Assembly (NCBI RefSeq): GCF_958979055.1
Contig: NC_084888.1
Span: 7,611,501 to 7,675,500, forward strand
DNA length: 64,000 bases
Reading direction: 5' to 3'
Source: Alnus glutinosa
Taxonomy: Eukaryota > Streptophyta > Magnoliopsida > Fagales > Betulaceae
Below are positions 36,621 through 46,796 of this stretch, in pieces; within the stretch, counting starts at the first letter, position 1, and each line of letters begins with the position of its first letter. The notes below the pieces were generated by a model. It was not told where the DNA came from. It was given only the letters and a program-made list of their open reading frames with translations, and did not search any database. The translations under genes were made by a program, and so were the position numbers.

Positions 36621-38867
36621 GATGTACATTTTTATTTTATCAAGGAAAATGAAAAGAAAAAAAAAAGATTTCACGAGACAGTATGAGGAGAAAAGATACC
36701 GCTCTTCCAATTCCTTAAAGCGGCTCGATTTTAAATCTAGCTCCTTCAGTTCAGCATTTACTTCAGCCTTCTGTTTCTCTGTTTCTTCAATTGCTGCTTC
36801 AAGTTTTCTCTCTTCTTCCTCAATCTTAAACACCAAACAAAAATTACTGAATGACCCTTTTTAGCTTAGATTGCAAATTTGCAATATTCTATCAAAATTG
36901 TCAACGATTTAAGCACATTTATATAAAAGATGTATGGTGTTACACCCCTTTTAAAACATCCACTTTGTTATCATTTTATCCAGTTAAATTGCAGACATAC
37001 TGGTATCCAGGCCTTGTTAATGTAAAATATCTTCCATAGTATGAAGCAGGCATAAAAATAATAAATATGGAAAGTTTTTAAGCACTAATAACTTACCAAC
37101 CACCGGTTTTATTATTTGGTGGTAAATGCTTCCTGCCTCTGCATCATCTCCATATTATTGCTTTTAAAATTAAACTAGCTTTCCCATACGCAAGTTATAA
37201 AACCCTTCCCCCACCCACCTAAAGGAATAAGCATTCTTCTAGGGCCTTATAATAGAATATGCGCTCAAATGTCATAGATACATGTGAGGATCAATAAATT
37301 GCATCACTAAATTCAAAGCAAATTGGCTAACCAATACCACCCAATGATGGGTAAATTTTTTAAAATAGATGCTCACAACCTTCCTCTAATCAAAAATAAA
37401 AGCAGGACCACAAAGTGATTAGTGGATTAAAGCCAGTTAAGCACCTTCAATTTCTCCTTAAGAAAATCAGCTTCACTAAGAACATCACGTGACTCTCCCT
37501 CCAAGCGCTTAAGACAGGCTTCATATGCTTCAATGTCCCTGTTCACATCTTCAACCTCCTTATCAAGTTTATCAGACAACACTCTCATGCATTCAAGGCA
37601 TAAAGGTTGCTCAACCTGTGAATGTTAACAGCAACCAGAAAGCAGCATCAGACACAATAGTACAGAGCAGCAAGCACAAAGCAGCATCAAACATAAAACT
37701 ATAGTCAGATTTTCAAACAAATTGTTGATTTATCCGAGTTCCTCTGCATTAAGTATACCTGAGTCTGGGTTGTGGCAATCTCAAATGCACGTTTCAGCAC
37801 AGTTATAGTTGAGTGGAACCCAGAGTTGTGAGGCTGTAAATGACCATTGGATCCTCCTTCAGCAGATGGTAAATGAGTCCCACCTCCATCAGATGTAGAC
37901 TCAGACTTATACACAACCACAAAGGACTCTTCCATTGTCTTCCCAGGCTGGCTAATATCCAGGTGTCCAGCTCCACCACGAGGACGAGGAGGCATCCCTT
38001 GTGGCTGGGGTTTTTGTTTTGGTAGCAAAACAAAAGAGTTGTCCATACGTGTCGAACCTAAAACACTGCTGGCCCCGTTAATTGAAGACCCCTGCATTCC
38101 TGCACATGCTCATTGCCAAAGCATACTGATCAAGAACAATGATACCATTCCCTTAATAGGCAAATACTAAGAAGTCACTAATTTCACTTATCCACCATAG
38201 TATTGCTAACTTGGGCTCGTCTCCTTTATCGTAAACTCCTAATGTGATTGCACAAAAATGCTGCTCACACAATTAAGGTTAAATTTATCGTATAATCAAT
38301 CAACTTAAAAAATAGGAAAATAAAAAAAATAAACTCCACAACCAGAGTCTACATTCTAAAATAAGTTCAGAAATAAGAATCAATGCAGGCTCAAACCTTG
38401 CAGTGAAATTCGATATCTCATGAGAACTGGTTATACAAATACAAACGACACATAAAAGGTTACATTGTTAATGATTATATTCCAAACCCTAAAACTACAA
38501 CTACTCAAGACGACAAGTAAAGCAACTACAACAAAGGCATATGGTATTAAAATAAATTCAAGCCATCAAAGCAATTCGCCCAAATAATTAAATGTATGCA
38601 TAAACTTTAACAATTGCACACACACGTTAAGAAAAAAAAAAAAAAAAAAAAATCCAATTAACTAAATAGATGACCAACAAGATTAAAAGACGAGCTCGCA
38701 ATAGCTAAATGAATTCAAAGAGCCTAACCGGAGCGAGACGAGAACTCATTCAAGAACTTGTCAGCGTAAGAATCGACGCCGACGACGCAGAGGGATTGGC
38801 GGCAGTTCTGGCAGACCCATCGGGGTAAATTTGGATCCACCGGGAGGGTCCGACTCTTATCCCCCAT
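22796..38867 (-). CDS. ATG6: Beclin-1/ATG6 autophagy protein
   Basis: Core subunit of class III PI3-kinase (VPS34) complexes that make PI3P for autophagosome formation and vacuolar sorting. Ten exons keep one frame: 38867-38729, 38099-37759, 37615-37445, 36824-36700, 36480-36432, 35841-35683, 33017-32932, 31777-31706, 31198-31049, 23012-22796. They sum to 1509 bp, i.e. 502 residues, close to the usual plant length of roughly 515. Seen: CQNCRQSLC at residues 19-27; [10 protein letters not shown]; a BH3-like [18 protein letters not shown] (about 138-155); CLECM; a coiled coil rich in E/K (about 165-290); the C-terminal domain with [47 protein letters not shown] and [16 protein letters not shown]. 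All introns are GT-AG. Intron 6 (2.7 kb) and intron 9 (8.0 kb) are swollen by LINEs, yet no exon is damaged. Confidence 0.96.
23350..27050 (-). mobile_element. L1-type LINE, minus copy, in ATG6 last intron
   Basis: Nearly a whole ORF2 read leftwards. The endonuclease starts with [12 protein letters not shown] at about 27015, then [12 protein letters not shown] and [13 protein letters not shown]-rich tract interrupts the frame at 26577-26606 (C on the plus strand). Reverse transcriptase follows from DDLFFLSID through FVLLIPKK and [11 protein letters not shown] (about 24970). The zinc-knuckle region ([35 protein letters not shown]) ends in a T-rich tail edge at 23350. Multiple stops and frameshifts make it defective. 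ORF1 is absent. It has the same orientation as ATG6. Confidence 0.9.
26577..26606. repeat. Poly-C/G tract in LINE endonuclease
   Basis: 18 C (26577-26594), then AACAT and 7 C. It occupies the position where the intact copy at 27470-27520 encodes the ENFN..SPCEK stretch. The equivalent place in LINE fragment A has 27 C (4592-4618). Confidence 0.9.
27085..30704 (+). mobile_element. L1-type LINE, plus copy, head to head with its neighbour
   Basis: Starts at [20 protein letters not shown], slightly inside the endonuclease. It continues with [33 protein letters not shown] (intact here), [31 protein letters not shown] and [11 protein letters not shown]. Near 28676 another LINE interrupts it. RT resumes at about 29068 ([14 protein letters not shown]), so the catalytic FADD segment is missing. 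The zinc-knuckle end ([35 protein letters not shown]) and a terminal A-run end at about 30704. Antisense to ATG6. Confidence 0.9.
28676..29067 (-). mobile_element. Nested 5'-truncated LINE tail
   Basis: Inserted opposite to the surrounding plus-strand LINE. The left edge is a T-run (TCTTTTTTTGATAAG), and the minus-strand translation reads [20 protein letters not shown], the ORF2 C-terminus, followed by the usual tail with [14 protein letters not shown]. It ends where host LINE RT resumes at about 29068. The host lost its RT core across the insertion. Confidence 0.8.
30706..30850 (+). mobile_element. Short LINE zinc-knuckle (zf-RVT) fragment
   Basis: Plus-strand translation gives [20 protein letters not shown] followed by [14 protein letters not shown], the reverse-transcriptase-associated zinc-binding region of a different LINE lineage. 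No ends are visible. It abuts the A-tail of the plus LINE within the ATG6 last intron. Confidence 0.6.
32640..32745 (-). mobile_element. LINE 3'-end relic in ATG6 intron 7
   Basis: The sequence TTTTTTATAAGTAAAGCAG...GAGCGCAAGGGGAAGTATGC resembles the 3' ends of the other antisense LINE tails here (T-run, GATAAGTA, AAGCGCAAAG, GTATAC). It is too short to carry coding sequence. Confidence 0.45.
33232..35430 (-). mobile_element. 5'-truncated L1-type LINE in ATG6 intron 6
   Basis: Minus-strand reverse transcriptase with [28 protein letters not shown] (about 34880) and [17 protein letters not shown], then zinc-knuckle parts [20 protein letters not shown] and [14 protein letters not shown], ending in a T-run at 33232-33240. 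Stops and frameshifts throughout. Same orientation as ATG6. The 5' edge near 35430 is estimated from where RT similarity ends. Confidence 0.85.
36582..36615. repeat. (GA)n microsatellite in ATG6 intron 4
   Basis: An uninterrupted GA run of about 17 units between exons 4 and 5 of ATG6. Confidence 0.95.
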
Positions 38868-39979
38868 GCTTTCCTTCTTCGTTTTCTCCTATTATTCTGC
38901 TCAGCTACCCAATCAATCAAAACAGTTTGGGGCTTGGAATTTGTTTGTTTCCGAAATTAGAGGTTTTCTTTTTTTCTTTCTTTCTTTTTCTCTTTTTTTT
39001 TTTTATAAAATAAAAAATAAAAAGATAAAATTTTACTTAACCTCTCTCAACTTCCATCGCATTTCCCTTCAAAAAAAAAAAAAAAAACTTTCATCACATT
39101 TATAATCACCTTCCCAATATTTAAAAACTCTCAATGTAACATATCGAACTTTTAATTTTTAATAATCTCATCCCTTGCATTAGAGTTTGAGCTTAAATCA
39201 AGTGGTCAAAGAATAAAATAATCATTATACCTCTATAAGCTTTGTAAAATTACAAAATTAACTTTAAATTACAATTAATTTTTTTAAATAAGGGTATTTT
39301 AGTGATTTAACATAAAATCCTAACGGATTGGTGCAATTGAATTTTTTTAAAAAGTTGATACACTAAATTACTAGTTTTTAAACTTTTATAAGTAATTGTA
39401 AAAGTGAAGAAAGTTAAATGGGGTTAAATAAAATTTTTCCATTTTAAAATTAAAAAAGTAGAGCTATCGGACATGATGACCGTTTGGGATTGAATTTAGA
39501 GGCTTTCTAAAAAACAAAATGAATAGTCTTTTCAATAGTTTAAATTTAATTTAAATCTCCAATTTTATGAAAAATTTAAAATTAAATCTATACTATTAAA
39601 AGAATTACACGACACCTATTTGGATCCCATCATCTTGATAGTAACAAGTAGCAAGATATTGACTTGTTTGAATGAATGTGCATAAATTATTTGTCAAATG
39701 TTTGATCCCGCATAATGTAGTCCATTTTCTCACTGGGTGAAAGGTATGAATCATATTGATTTTTAGATTTCAAGTACTAGCAAGAGAACACATGCCCATT
39801 TTTAATTATTCTTTAGACATGGTATGTTCATGCCCTTAGAGAAGTGACATGCCCTACCATGTCCTATGTTTATGCAGTTGATTGCATCCAAGCTCTAAAT
39901 CACGAATGCTTGCAAAGAAAGTGATTGGGTAAGCCTATAGCTTTGTCAGGGTGTGCTGGTGGGAGATGTCTTCTATACT
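38868..39979. other. ATG6 upstream region, no gene recognised
   Basis: Contains the ATG6 5' UTR/promoter side immediately above 38867, CT- and T-rich runs at 38970-39005, then AT-rich spacer with no recognisable coding or element structure. Confidence 0.5.
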
Positions 39980-42900
39980 CTTTTTTTTTTTTTTTGAAAC
40001 AAAAAATAACACTTCTTCATTGCTAACTGCTCAAAGAAATACAACTCATGATCCCAGTAACAGGGATCTGGGGATGAAACTCTTTCTCCCTAAAAATCAA
40101 ATTGGAAATGCAATTCGGAACTTCTTCCTTCCAACAGAAGTTTAACTTACACACAATTGCGGTCTTTGCCAACACATGAGCAACTTCATTTGACTCTCTC
40201 AGAGGATGAACAAAAGATACAAACTGCAAGTCTTTTGATTCCGATATCACACTTTTTGTGAATTGACCAGCCTTGGAAAAATGAGGAAGAGGGGAGTTGA
40301 TATCAAAGATTACCTGAGAAGCAAACCCTTCAAAGACAACCTCCAAGATACCAAAACTCTTGCTGAACATGACTACATACAAGGTTGCTAAAGATTCTGC
40401 AGTTCTAGGATCAGTATCCAATAGAAGCAAGGAATATTGAGTACCCATAAACTCCCCTCTACTATCCCTTGCAACAATTCCCACCCCAATACATTTTTCC
40501 TTAGGATTAAGAGAAGCATCCCAGTTCACTTTAATTTTACCATATGGAGGAGGCTTCCAAGAAGAGAGCCTGGTAGGAGAGCTAGCTTATGGAAAAAGGA
40601 AAGAGCTTCCATCAGAATGCATGTTGGACCTGAAATCTTCTAAAGAGGAGAAAGCTTCTTCCCATATCTTCTTTGGAGGCTAAAAAATCCCTTCAAAAAT
40701 CCAAGAGTTTCTGCGAAGCCAAACTTTTCTTGCTGCAACAGTCAGAAGCTCCACTTTGTCACGGCTAAATCTTTGGAGGCTGTATTCCAGAAGTTGAACA
40801 AAACTTGCCAAATTGGAGTTACATTTATGGAAGCATGATAAGTTATCACCCCAAACATCCTGGGCCGCTGGACAAGACCACAAAGCGTGAAAAAGTGTTT
40901 CTTCTTCCCTACCACAGCTGGGACATGAGGGCTCTTGCACCACTTTGTGTTTAAATAAGTTTGCTCTTGTAGGCAATAAGTTATAACAAGCTCTCCAAGT
41001 GAAGAGTTTCACCTTATTTGGAATTCTCAAGCCCCAAATAGCCTTCCACACTTCTGGCTCCTTAGAAACAGCTGAACATTGGCGCCTAGCATTTTCCTTG
41101 AATTATTTCCCCATATGGTAAGCACTCTTTACTGAGAAGATCCCAGAAGTAGTGCCTAGCCAAATCACTCGATCCTGAGGAAATAAAGGACTCAAAGGGA
41201 TATTCAAAATAACCTTTGCCACCTCATCTACAAAGTTTTCAAAAACAGCATTAGTATTCCAACATCTCCTGTCCACATCTATTAGCTCATAAACAATAGC
41301 ATCCTTTCCCAGCCTACCTATAGAAGATTGGACAGTGTGGGTGGTAGGAGTTGGAAGCCATCTATCCTTCCAGGTTTTAATAGAACGTCTATTCCTTTCC
41401 CTCCAAACCAAACCAAGGGACAGAAGGTCTTTTGCTTGAAAAATACTCCTCCAAGCAAATAACACTCTAGACCCTAAAGAAGCTTCCATGAAAAAGGAAG
41501 AAGGATGGTACTTGTGTTTGAAAATCTTGGCCGTGAGAGAGGAAGGATTTTGAAGCAATCTCCAACCCTATTTAGCAATGAGAGCTTGATTGAAAATAAC
41601 AAAATCTCTAAAACCCAACCCTCCAACAGACTTTGAGCTGCTCATTTTTTCCTAACTCATCCAATGGATTCTCGAGATTATTGACAAATGCCTCCACCAA
41701 AACCCCTGCATCAATCCATTTATCTCCTTGCACATAGAGATAAGAAGCTGAAAAATAGACATGTAGTAAGATGGAATTGCCTGGATCACTGCCTTCAGAA
41801 GAATTTATTTACCTGCATGGGATAAAAACTTCACCTTCCAATTATTAAGTTTATTTCAGACTTTCTCTTTAATGAATTGAAAAGTCTTATTACGAGACTT
41901 TCCAACAAAAGTAGGCAGGCCTAGATAGGAATCAATACCATGAGTTTCTTTCAGCATAGAGAGGTTTAAAATTTCTTGTCTCCTGTTATGATTGGTGTTT
42001 CGGCTGAAAAAGACAGAAGTCTTGTGGAAATTAATTTACTGTCCAAAACCAGCCCCATAGATGCTAAGAATCTTCATCAATCTCCTCAATTCCACTCGTT
42101 TAGCTTTGCAAGAGAGAATACAATCATCTGCAAAAAGCAAATGGCTGATTCTAGGTCCTTTTGGGGAAGTAGGAACACCTGAGATGTGGCCTTTTTGTTC
42201 TACCTGAAAGATAAGAAAAGACAAGCTTTCTGCACACAACAAGAAGTAGGGGGTTATAGGATCCCCTTGCCTTAATCCTTTAGAGGGAAAAAAAATTCCA
42301 ATCGGGTCTCCATTAATGATGATAGAATAGTTAACGGAAGATACACATTTCATAATCAAACTAGTCCATCTATTATCAAAATCCAATCTATTCATCACAG
42401 CCTCTAAGAAGGGCCATTCAACCCGGTCATATACTTTACTCATATCTAGCTTGATGCCCATATAACCCTCCTTACTCCACATTCGACTTTGCATAGTATG
42501 CATAGTCTCATAGGCAGCTAGTATATTGTCCGAGATAAGTCTTCTAGGGATAAAGGCACTCTGGTAGCAGGAAATAATGTCTGGCAGCACTTTTTTTAAT
42601 CGGTTAGCTAAGACCTTTGAAATCATTTTATAAATAACATTACATAAACTGATAGGTCTGAATTCAGTAACATTCATAGGCTTTTGCACCTTATGAATAA
42701 TAGCTATAAATGTTGAGTTGATATGATTATCCAACTCACCAGTATTTAATAAATGTAAAATGGCATCATTAACCTCAATTTATTGTAGACCAGTTTGATT
42801 GATAGAAGCTCACAAAGAAACCATCTGGTCTAGGGGCCTTCAGATGAGACATTTGAAACAAAGCTGTTGTGATCTCTTCTTTTGAGAAAGGGAGCATAAG

Positions 42901-43010
42901 TCTTTGATTCATTTCTAGAGTAACCTTCTTTTCTAAAGCACTTAAACAAGCTTCCACTTCCAAATTATCTCCAGCCGAAAACAGATCCTTGAAACAAATG
43001 GAGCAGTCTA
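39980..43010 (-). mobile_element. L1-type LINE with RNase H domain, 5'-truncated
   Basis: Starts (3' end) with a T-run at 39980-39995. Read leftwards it encodes LKAPRPDGFFVSFYQ, IHKVQKPMNVTEFRPISLCN, GLRQGDPITPYFLLCAE and HLLFADDCILS (RT). The zinc-binding region follows with PNKVKLFTWRACYNLLPTRA and CPSCGREEETLFHALWSCP, and finally an RNase H-like domain (MNWDASLNPKEKCIGVGIVA, ESLATLYVVMFS, SNEVAHVLAK). This is a different lineage from the LINEs in ATG6, which lack RNase H. Several frames are broken, and the endonuclease is missing upstream of CFKDLFSAGD near 43010. Confidence 0.9.
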
Positions 43011-43019
43011 TTTTAAGGT

Positions 43020-43402
43020 GGAGTGAGAATATGTGTACCTTGTGTTTGTTGGTTTCCCTTGTGCACATGGATTCTCTCTCCTCTGCATGGCTTTGGCCAA
43101 GTGTTCTCCAACGATAGGACAAATACCTTGGTTGGACGTGGCATTTAGTTATTGTCTCTAGCAAGCCATGTCTCCTATCAAGTGTCAATCGTTGATGCAG
43201 TATGGCCTCGATAGAAAAGTGGTGCCGTATTTAATGCCACCTGCTATGATAGAGGGGTGTTCGGTTGTAGTATATATATCCTGACTACAGCATGGGCTTC
43301 GCCTAATGTTATGCCAAGAATGTAGGAAATGGCTACGATGATGTGACAAGGCATTTTTAACCTCTTTCCTCAAGCCTTTTACGCCTTGGGCTAACCAGAC
43401 AT
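43020..43402. other. Unclassified sequence left of the hAT element
   Basis: No coding similarity recognised. Together with 44514-44800 it looks like one non-genic unit split by the hAT insertion. Confidence 0.4.
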
Positions 43403-43410
43403 CTTAGAAC

Positions 43411-44505
43411 TAGGGCTGAGCATGGGGCGGGGGGGGGGGGGGGGGGCGGGGATGGAGATTTTTTGAACCCGCCCCGCAGAGGTGCGGGTTCCCCAAAGTG
43501 AACCCGCACCCCGCAGAAAACCCCCTCCACCCGCACAGGGCGGGTGTAGATGGGGCGGGGTTACGGGGCGGGGATCCCCGCGGGTTTTGACCCATTAGAT
43601 CTGATTCATTGAGCCGCCCCTCCAATCTCCGAACACGGGAATGGCTTCTTCGGAAGCCGATTCCCGGCTAAGCCAGGTGGTCTCCCCTGCGCTCGAGAAG
43701 ATCATCAAGAACGCTTCTTGGCGCAAGCACTCCAGGCTCGCCCACGAGTGCAAGTCCGTCCTCGAAAAGCTCTCTTCCCCTTCCAAGCCCGAGGTCGAGG
43801 CCGAGGCCGAGCCCGATTCCTCAGGCCCAGGCCCACTCCACGACGGCGGCACCACCGAGTACTCCCTCGCCGATTCCGAGTCCATAATCAGCCCGCTCAT
43901 CAACGCCGCCAACTCCGGTGTTCTAAAGATCGCCGATCCCGCCGTCGATTGCATCCAGAAGCTGATTGCCTACGGATACCTCCGCGGCGAGGCCGACCCC
44001 TCCGGCGGCGATGAGGCCAAGCTCTTGTCCAAGCTGATCGAGTCCGTGTGCAAATGCCACGATTTGGGCGACGACCAGGTAGAATTACTCGTCCTCAAGA
44101 CGCTCTTGTCGGCGGTTACCGGAGTGATGTGGGCTTACCGGCTTACTAAGCAGTGGGCAGTAAGGGGGGGCTGCGGCGCAAGTAAGGTCAGGGAGTTAGA
44201 GAAGAGAGGTTAGAAGTTAGGGACTTAGGGTTAGGTTAGAAGTAAGAAACGTTTGTTTTTGTTTCTGCCGAGTGCCGCTTTCTTCTTTCTTTCTTTCTTT
44301 CTTTTTTTTTTTTTTTTAAAAAAATATGCGGGGCGGGGACCCGAGATAATTCAAGGGTCCCCCCCGCAACCCGCCCCGCACAGCGCGGGGGGGCCAAAAA
44401 CAGCCCCAAAACCCGCACCATGGGTGCGGGTTTTGGGCTCTACGGGGAGGGTTGGGGCGGTTTCTGCGGGGCGGGGTGGGTTTTGCGGGGATTTGCTCAC
44501 TCCTA
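43411..44505. mobile_element. hAT-type non-autonomous element with captured gene fragment
   Basis: A perfect 8-bp target duplication, CTTAGAAC, at 43403-43410 and 44506-44513, the size typical of hAT. Short inverted ends: TAGGGCTGAGCA on the left and TAGGAGTGAGCA on the reverse strand of the right. Both subterminal regions are packed with GGGGCGGGG and ACCCGCACC-like repeats in both orientations, including an 18-G run at 43429-43446. The 0.6-kb core is the start of a BIG-type ARF-GEF gene. No transposase. Confidence 0.87.
43641..44213 (+). pseudogene. Captured N-terminal exon of a BIG-type (Sec7) ARF guanine-nucleotide exchange factor
   Basis: An open frame of 190 codons. From MASSEADSRLSQVVSPALEK through WRKHSRLAHECKSVLEKL, YSLADSESIISPLINAANSG, LKIADPAVDCIQKLIAYGYL and ESVCKCHDLGDDQVELLVLK to LLSAVT (about 44119) it matches the N-terminal DCB region of plant BIG2/BIG3 proteins (large ARF-GEFs of about 1,780 residues acting at the trans-Golgi). 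After LLSAVT the sequence changes to unrelated residues and stops, with no Sec7 domain. It is GC-rich compared with its surroundings and lies wholly inside the hAT ends. It could make a short chimeric protein if transcribed, but it is not a working GEF. Confidence 0.88.
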
Positions 44506-44513
44506 CTTAGAAC

Positions 44514-45777
44514 CCTTGGGGTCAACTGCCTGAGTTTGACTTTTAGGACTGAACCTTTGATATTGGTTTAGGCCATGCCATGTTAATACCGAGCATACCA
44601 GTTGCCCCCCATTCTCATGCCAGACTTTCACGTTTAGTCGGGTGTTGGGAATTCTTCTCAAAGGCCTAGGTCCCCTTTACGAATCCTAGCGGTCTTTACC
44701 TCAAAAGTCGTAGGGGCGTATTATATGTCTGTGATATTCAACAATTGTTTGTCATACGCAACATATCTCGTTGATTCGCTTGTCATTTGTTTATGGCTTC
44801 TTTTTTTCCTCTAATCCACGTGGCACAATCTTAAAGGCCAAGTTAGACTGAATCATGATTTTGAGATGAAGTTTCATTAAAAATATCTTGCAGGATTTCC
44901 AGTAAACAATCATCACACTTTCATGGGCAATAAGGCTTCTTGCCCATACTATATTTTATTAAACTCATGGCCCACAACTGAGTGTGAGTTAAAGTCGAGC
45001 TGCAACCCATGAGTCATCTTATCCACACTGTACGGTCTAGTCCAACGACCTTAAGAGGCCCAATCATTCTTCGTTCAACGACCATACGGTAATAGGCCAA
45101 CACTTATAAAAAATGTTCCATAAAAGTCAAGTTGCAAGAAGAAAGCTTACATGACCAACATATACGAGTTGGACGTTCAGTGAGTTATTAATCAACCGAT
45201 TTTAAGACTCTTTATTCCATTAAAAAAAAAAAGGGCCCAACTGAAGTTTCCATTGCTGCTAGAAGCCTCTTTATTACGGTTGAATCATTTTTATTAATGT
45301 TGAGCATTCATGCATCAAAGTTATCATTTTGTTTTTAAGAAGTCAAAATTGTACCAGTGCAAGTACAAACATGACAACTTGAGTTGTTTGATAGGGGAAG
45401 GAAATGAAGTTGTGGTTTGTAAGGTATGAATGTGGTCCAAAATCTTTATCGTCAAACCATGACCATGCATTGTGTGGTTTGGTACAATGAATGAGTCATA
45501 AGAAATCTAACACGGATGTGGTATGTAGCAAATTGAACAGTTAGTCCTCAATTTAGTTTATTGAGGCTTAACTAATCACCCTTTCAACCATTAATTCACC
45601 TTGGTAGTCTAAAACCATTTTCTCAATAACTTGCATATTTGGGACATTATGACCATAGTGAGAAACATAAACAAACTTTCATTTTTTAATCTAAAGTCTT
45701 GTTTTTCACATGCCCACCTAATTTTTTACTACCTAGGACAAAAACATGGTGTCACATCACTATTTGTCCTTTTTTTT
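44514..45777. other. Unclassified, repeat-like, no gene recognised
   Basis: Continues the unit interrupted by the hAT element, then AT-rich sequence. I see no coding similarity, LTR ends or target duplications. Confidence 0.4.
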
Positions 45778-46212
45778 TTTTTTTTTCATTGCTATAAGAG
45801 AGGCTCACTCGCCTGTATAAGAAGAATCAACCCAAACTTTCAGGGAACAATAGGAGAACACAATGCAACCCAAACGTAACACACCCACCATAATACAAAA
45901 TCGTTACAGACAAATAGCATCTTGTTCCTTCATATTATCAATGAAAAACTTTATTTTCTTCTCGTATTCTTTCTGTTGTTGGAGGGACACTTTTTCCAAC
46001 CATATAAGGATGATTGGTCTAAGCTTCCAAGCTAACATACATAAAGGGAGACAAATTGAGTTTTTCATCTCATTTATATCATCCCAAGATGATTTACAAC
46101 CCATGAAAAAGGTATAGAAAACAAACACCTTGTCCAAATCTTGACGGAGAGCTCGTTCATCCATAAACAACACTTTATTTCTCCCATCATACATGGCCTT
46201 AACATTTGTCAA
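45778..46212 (-). other. Unrecognised minus-strand open frame with poly-A-like end
   Basis: A T-run at about 45770-45787 on the plus strand is followed by a minus-strand frame of 102 codons (46212-45904) reading WDDINEMKNSICLPLCMLAW and WLEKVSLQQQKEYEKKIKF. I do not recognise a family. The A-tail on the minus strand suggests a retro-inserted piece, perhaps the 3' part of a retroelement or of a processed transcript. Confidence 0.35.
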
Positions 46213-46367
46213 ATAATCAAATACTGTTGATTTGAGGTTATGTCACTCACTATTGCAATACCATACAATCACATCATCTCTCCCTTAATTACTCTCTCTT
46301 CTCTCTATTATATGTGATTATTTAGAATAATGTTGCAACTATTCTATTATAGTTTACACTACAGCTG

Positions 46368-46796
46368 TTATTTGTATTTATTGTTATTGCTCTTGATAAA
46401 GTTGTCATCACTACTGATAGAATTGTTGTCCTCATTGGGAAAGCTTTCATCATTGGTATTGGTAAAGTTGTTATTGTTACTAACAAAGTTGTCATTACTA
46501 TCATTGTTGAACCCATCGTTATTATTACTGTTGAATGCGCGATTACTGAACATGTCGTTGTTATTACTGTTGAACGCATAATTATTATTAATGCTAAACG
46601 CGACATTGTTATCACTGTCGAACTCATCAATATTGCTACTATGGAACATGTAACTATTGTTACAATTGAAATAATAATAATTATTATTACCATCGAATTT
46701 ATGTGTGTCGTTACTATTGGATTCACAATCATTGTTGTATTTGAAATTATAATTATCATTATTACTGCAACTAAATATAATGATTATTGATTGCAT
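46368..46796 (-). repeat. Degenerate AAY-type trinucleotide/24-bp repeat, Asn-rich frame
   Basis: About 430 bp of imperfect trinucleotide repeat. On the minus strand one frame stays open for 142 codons and is strongly Asn/Asp rich, with units such as AFNSNNND and NYAFNSNNND. The plus-strand frame is Leu-rich (LLLLLTKLSL). The openness on both strands comes from repeat composition, so I do not call a gene. The longer unit is close to 24 bp (GTTATTACTGTTGAACGC recurs). Confidence 0.7.

Noticed and set aside
43595..43954. Minus-strand frame of 119 residues
   Set aside because: Antisense of the BIG-type exon; high GC content keeps it open.
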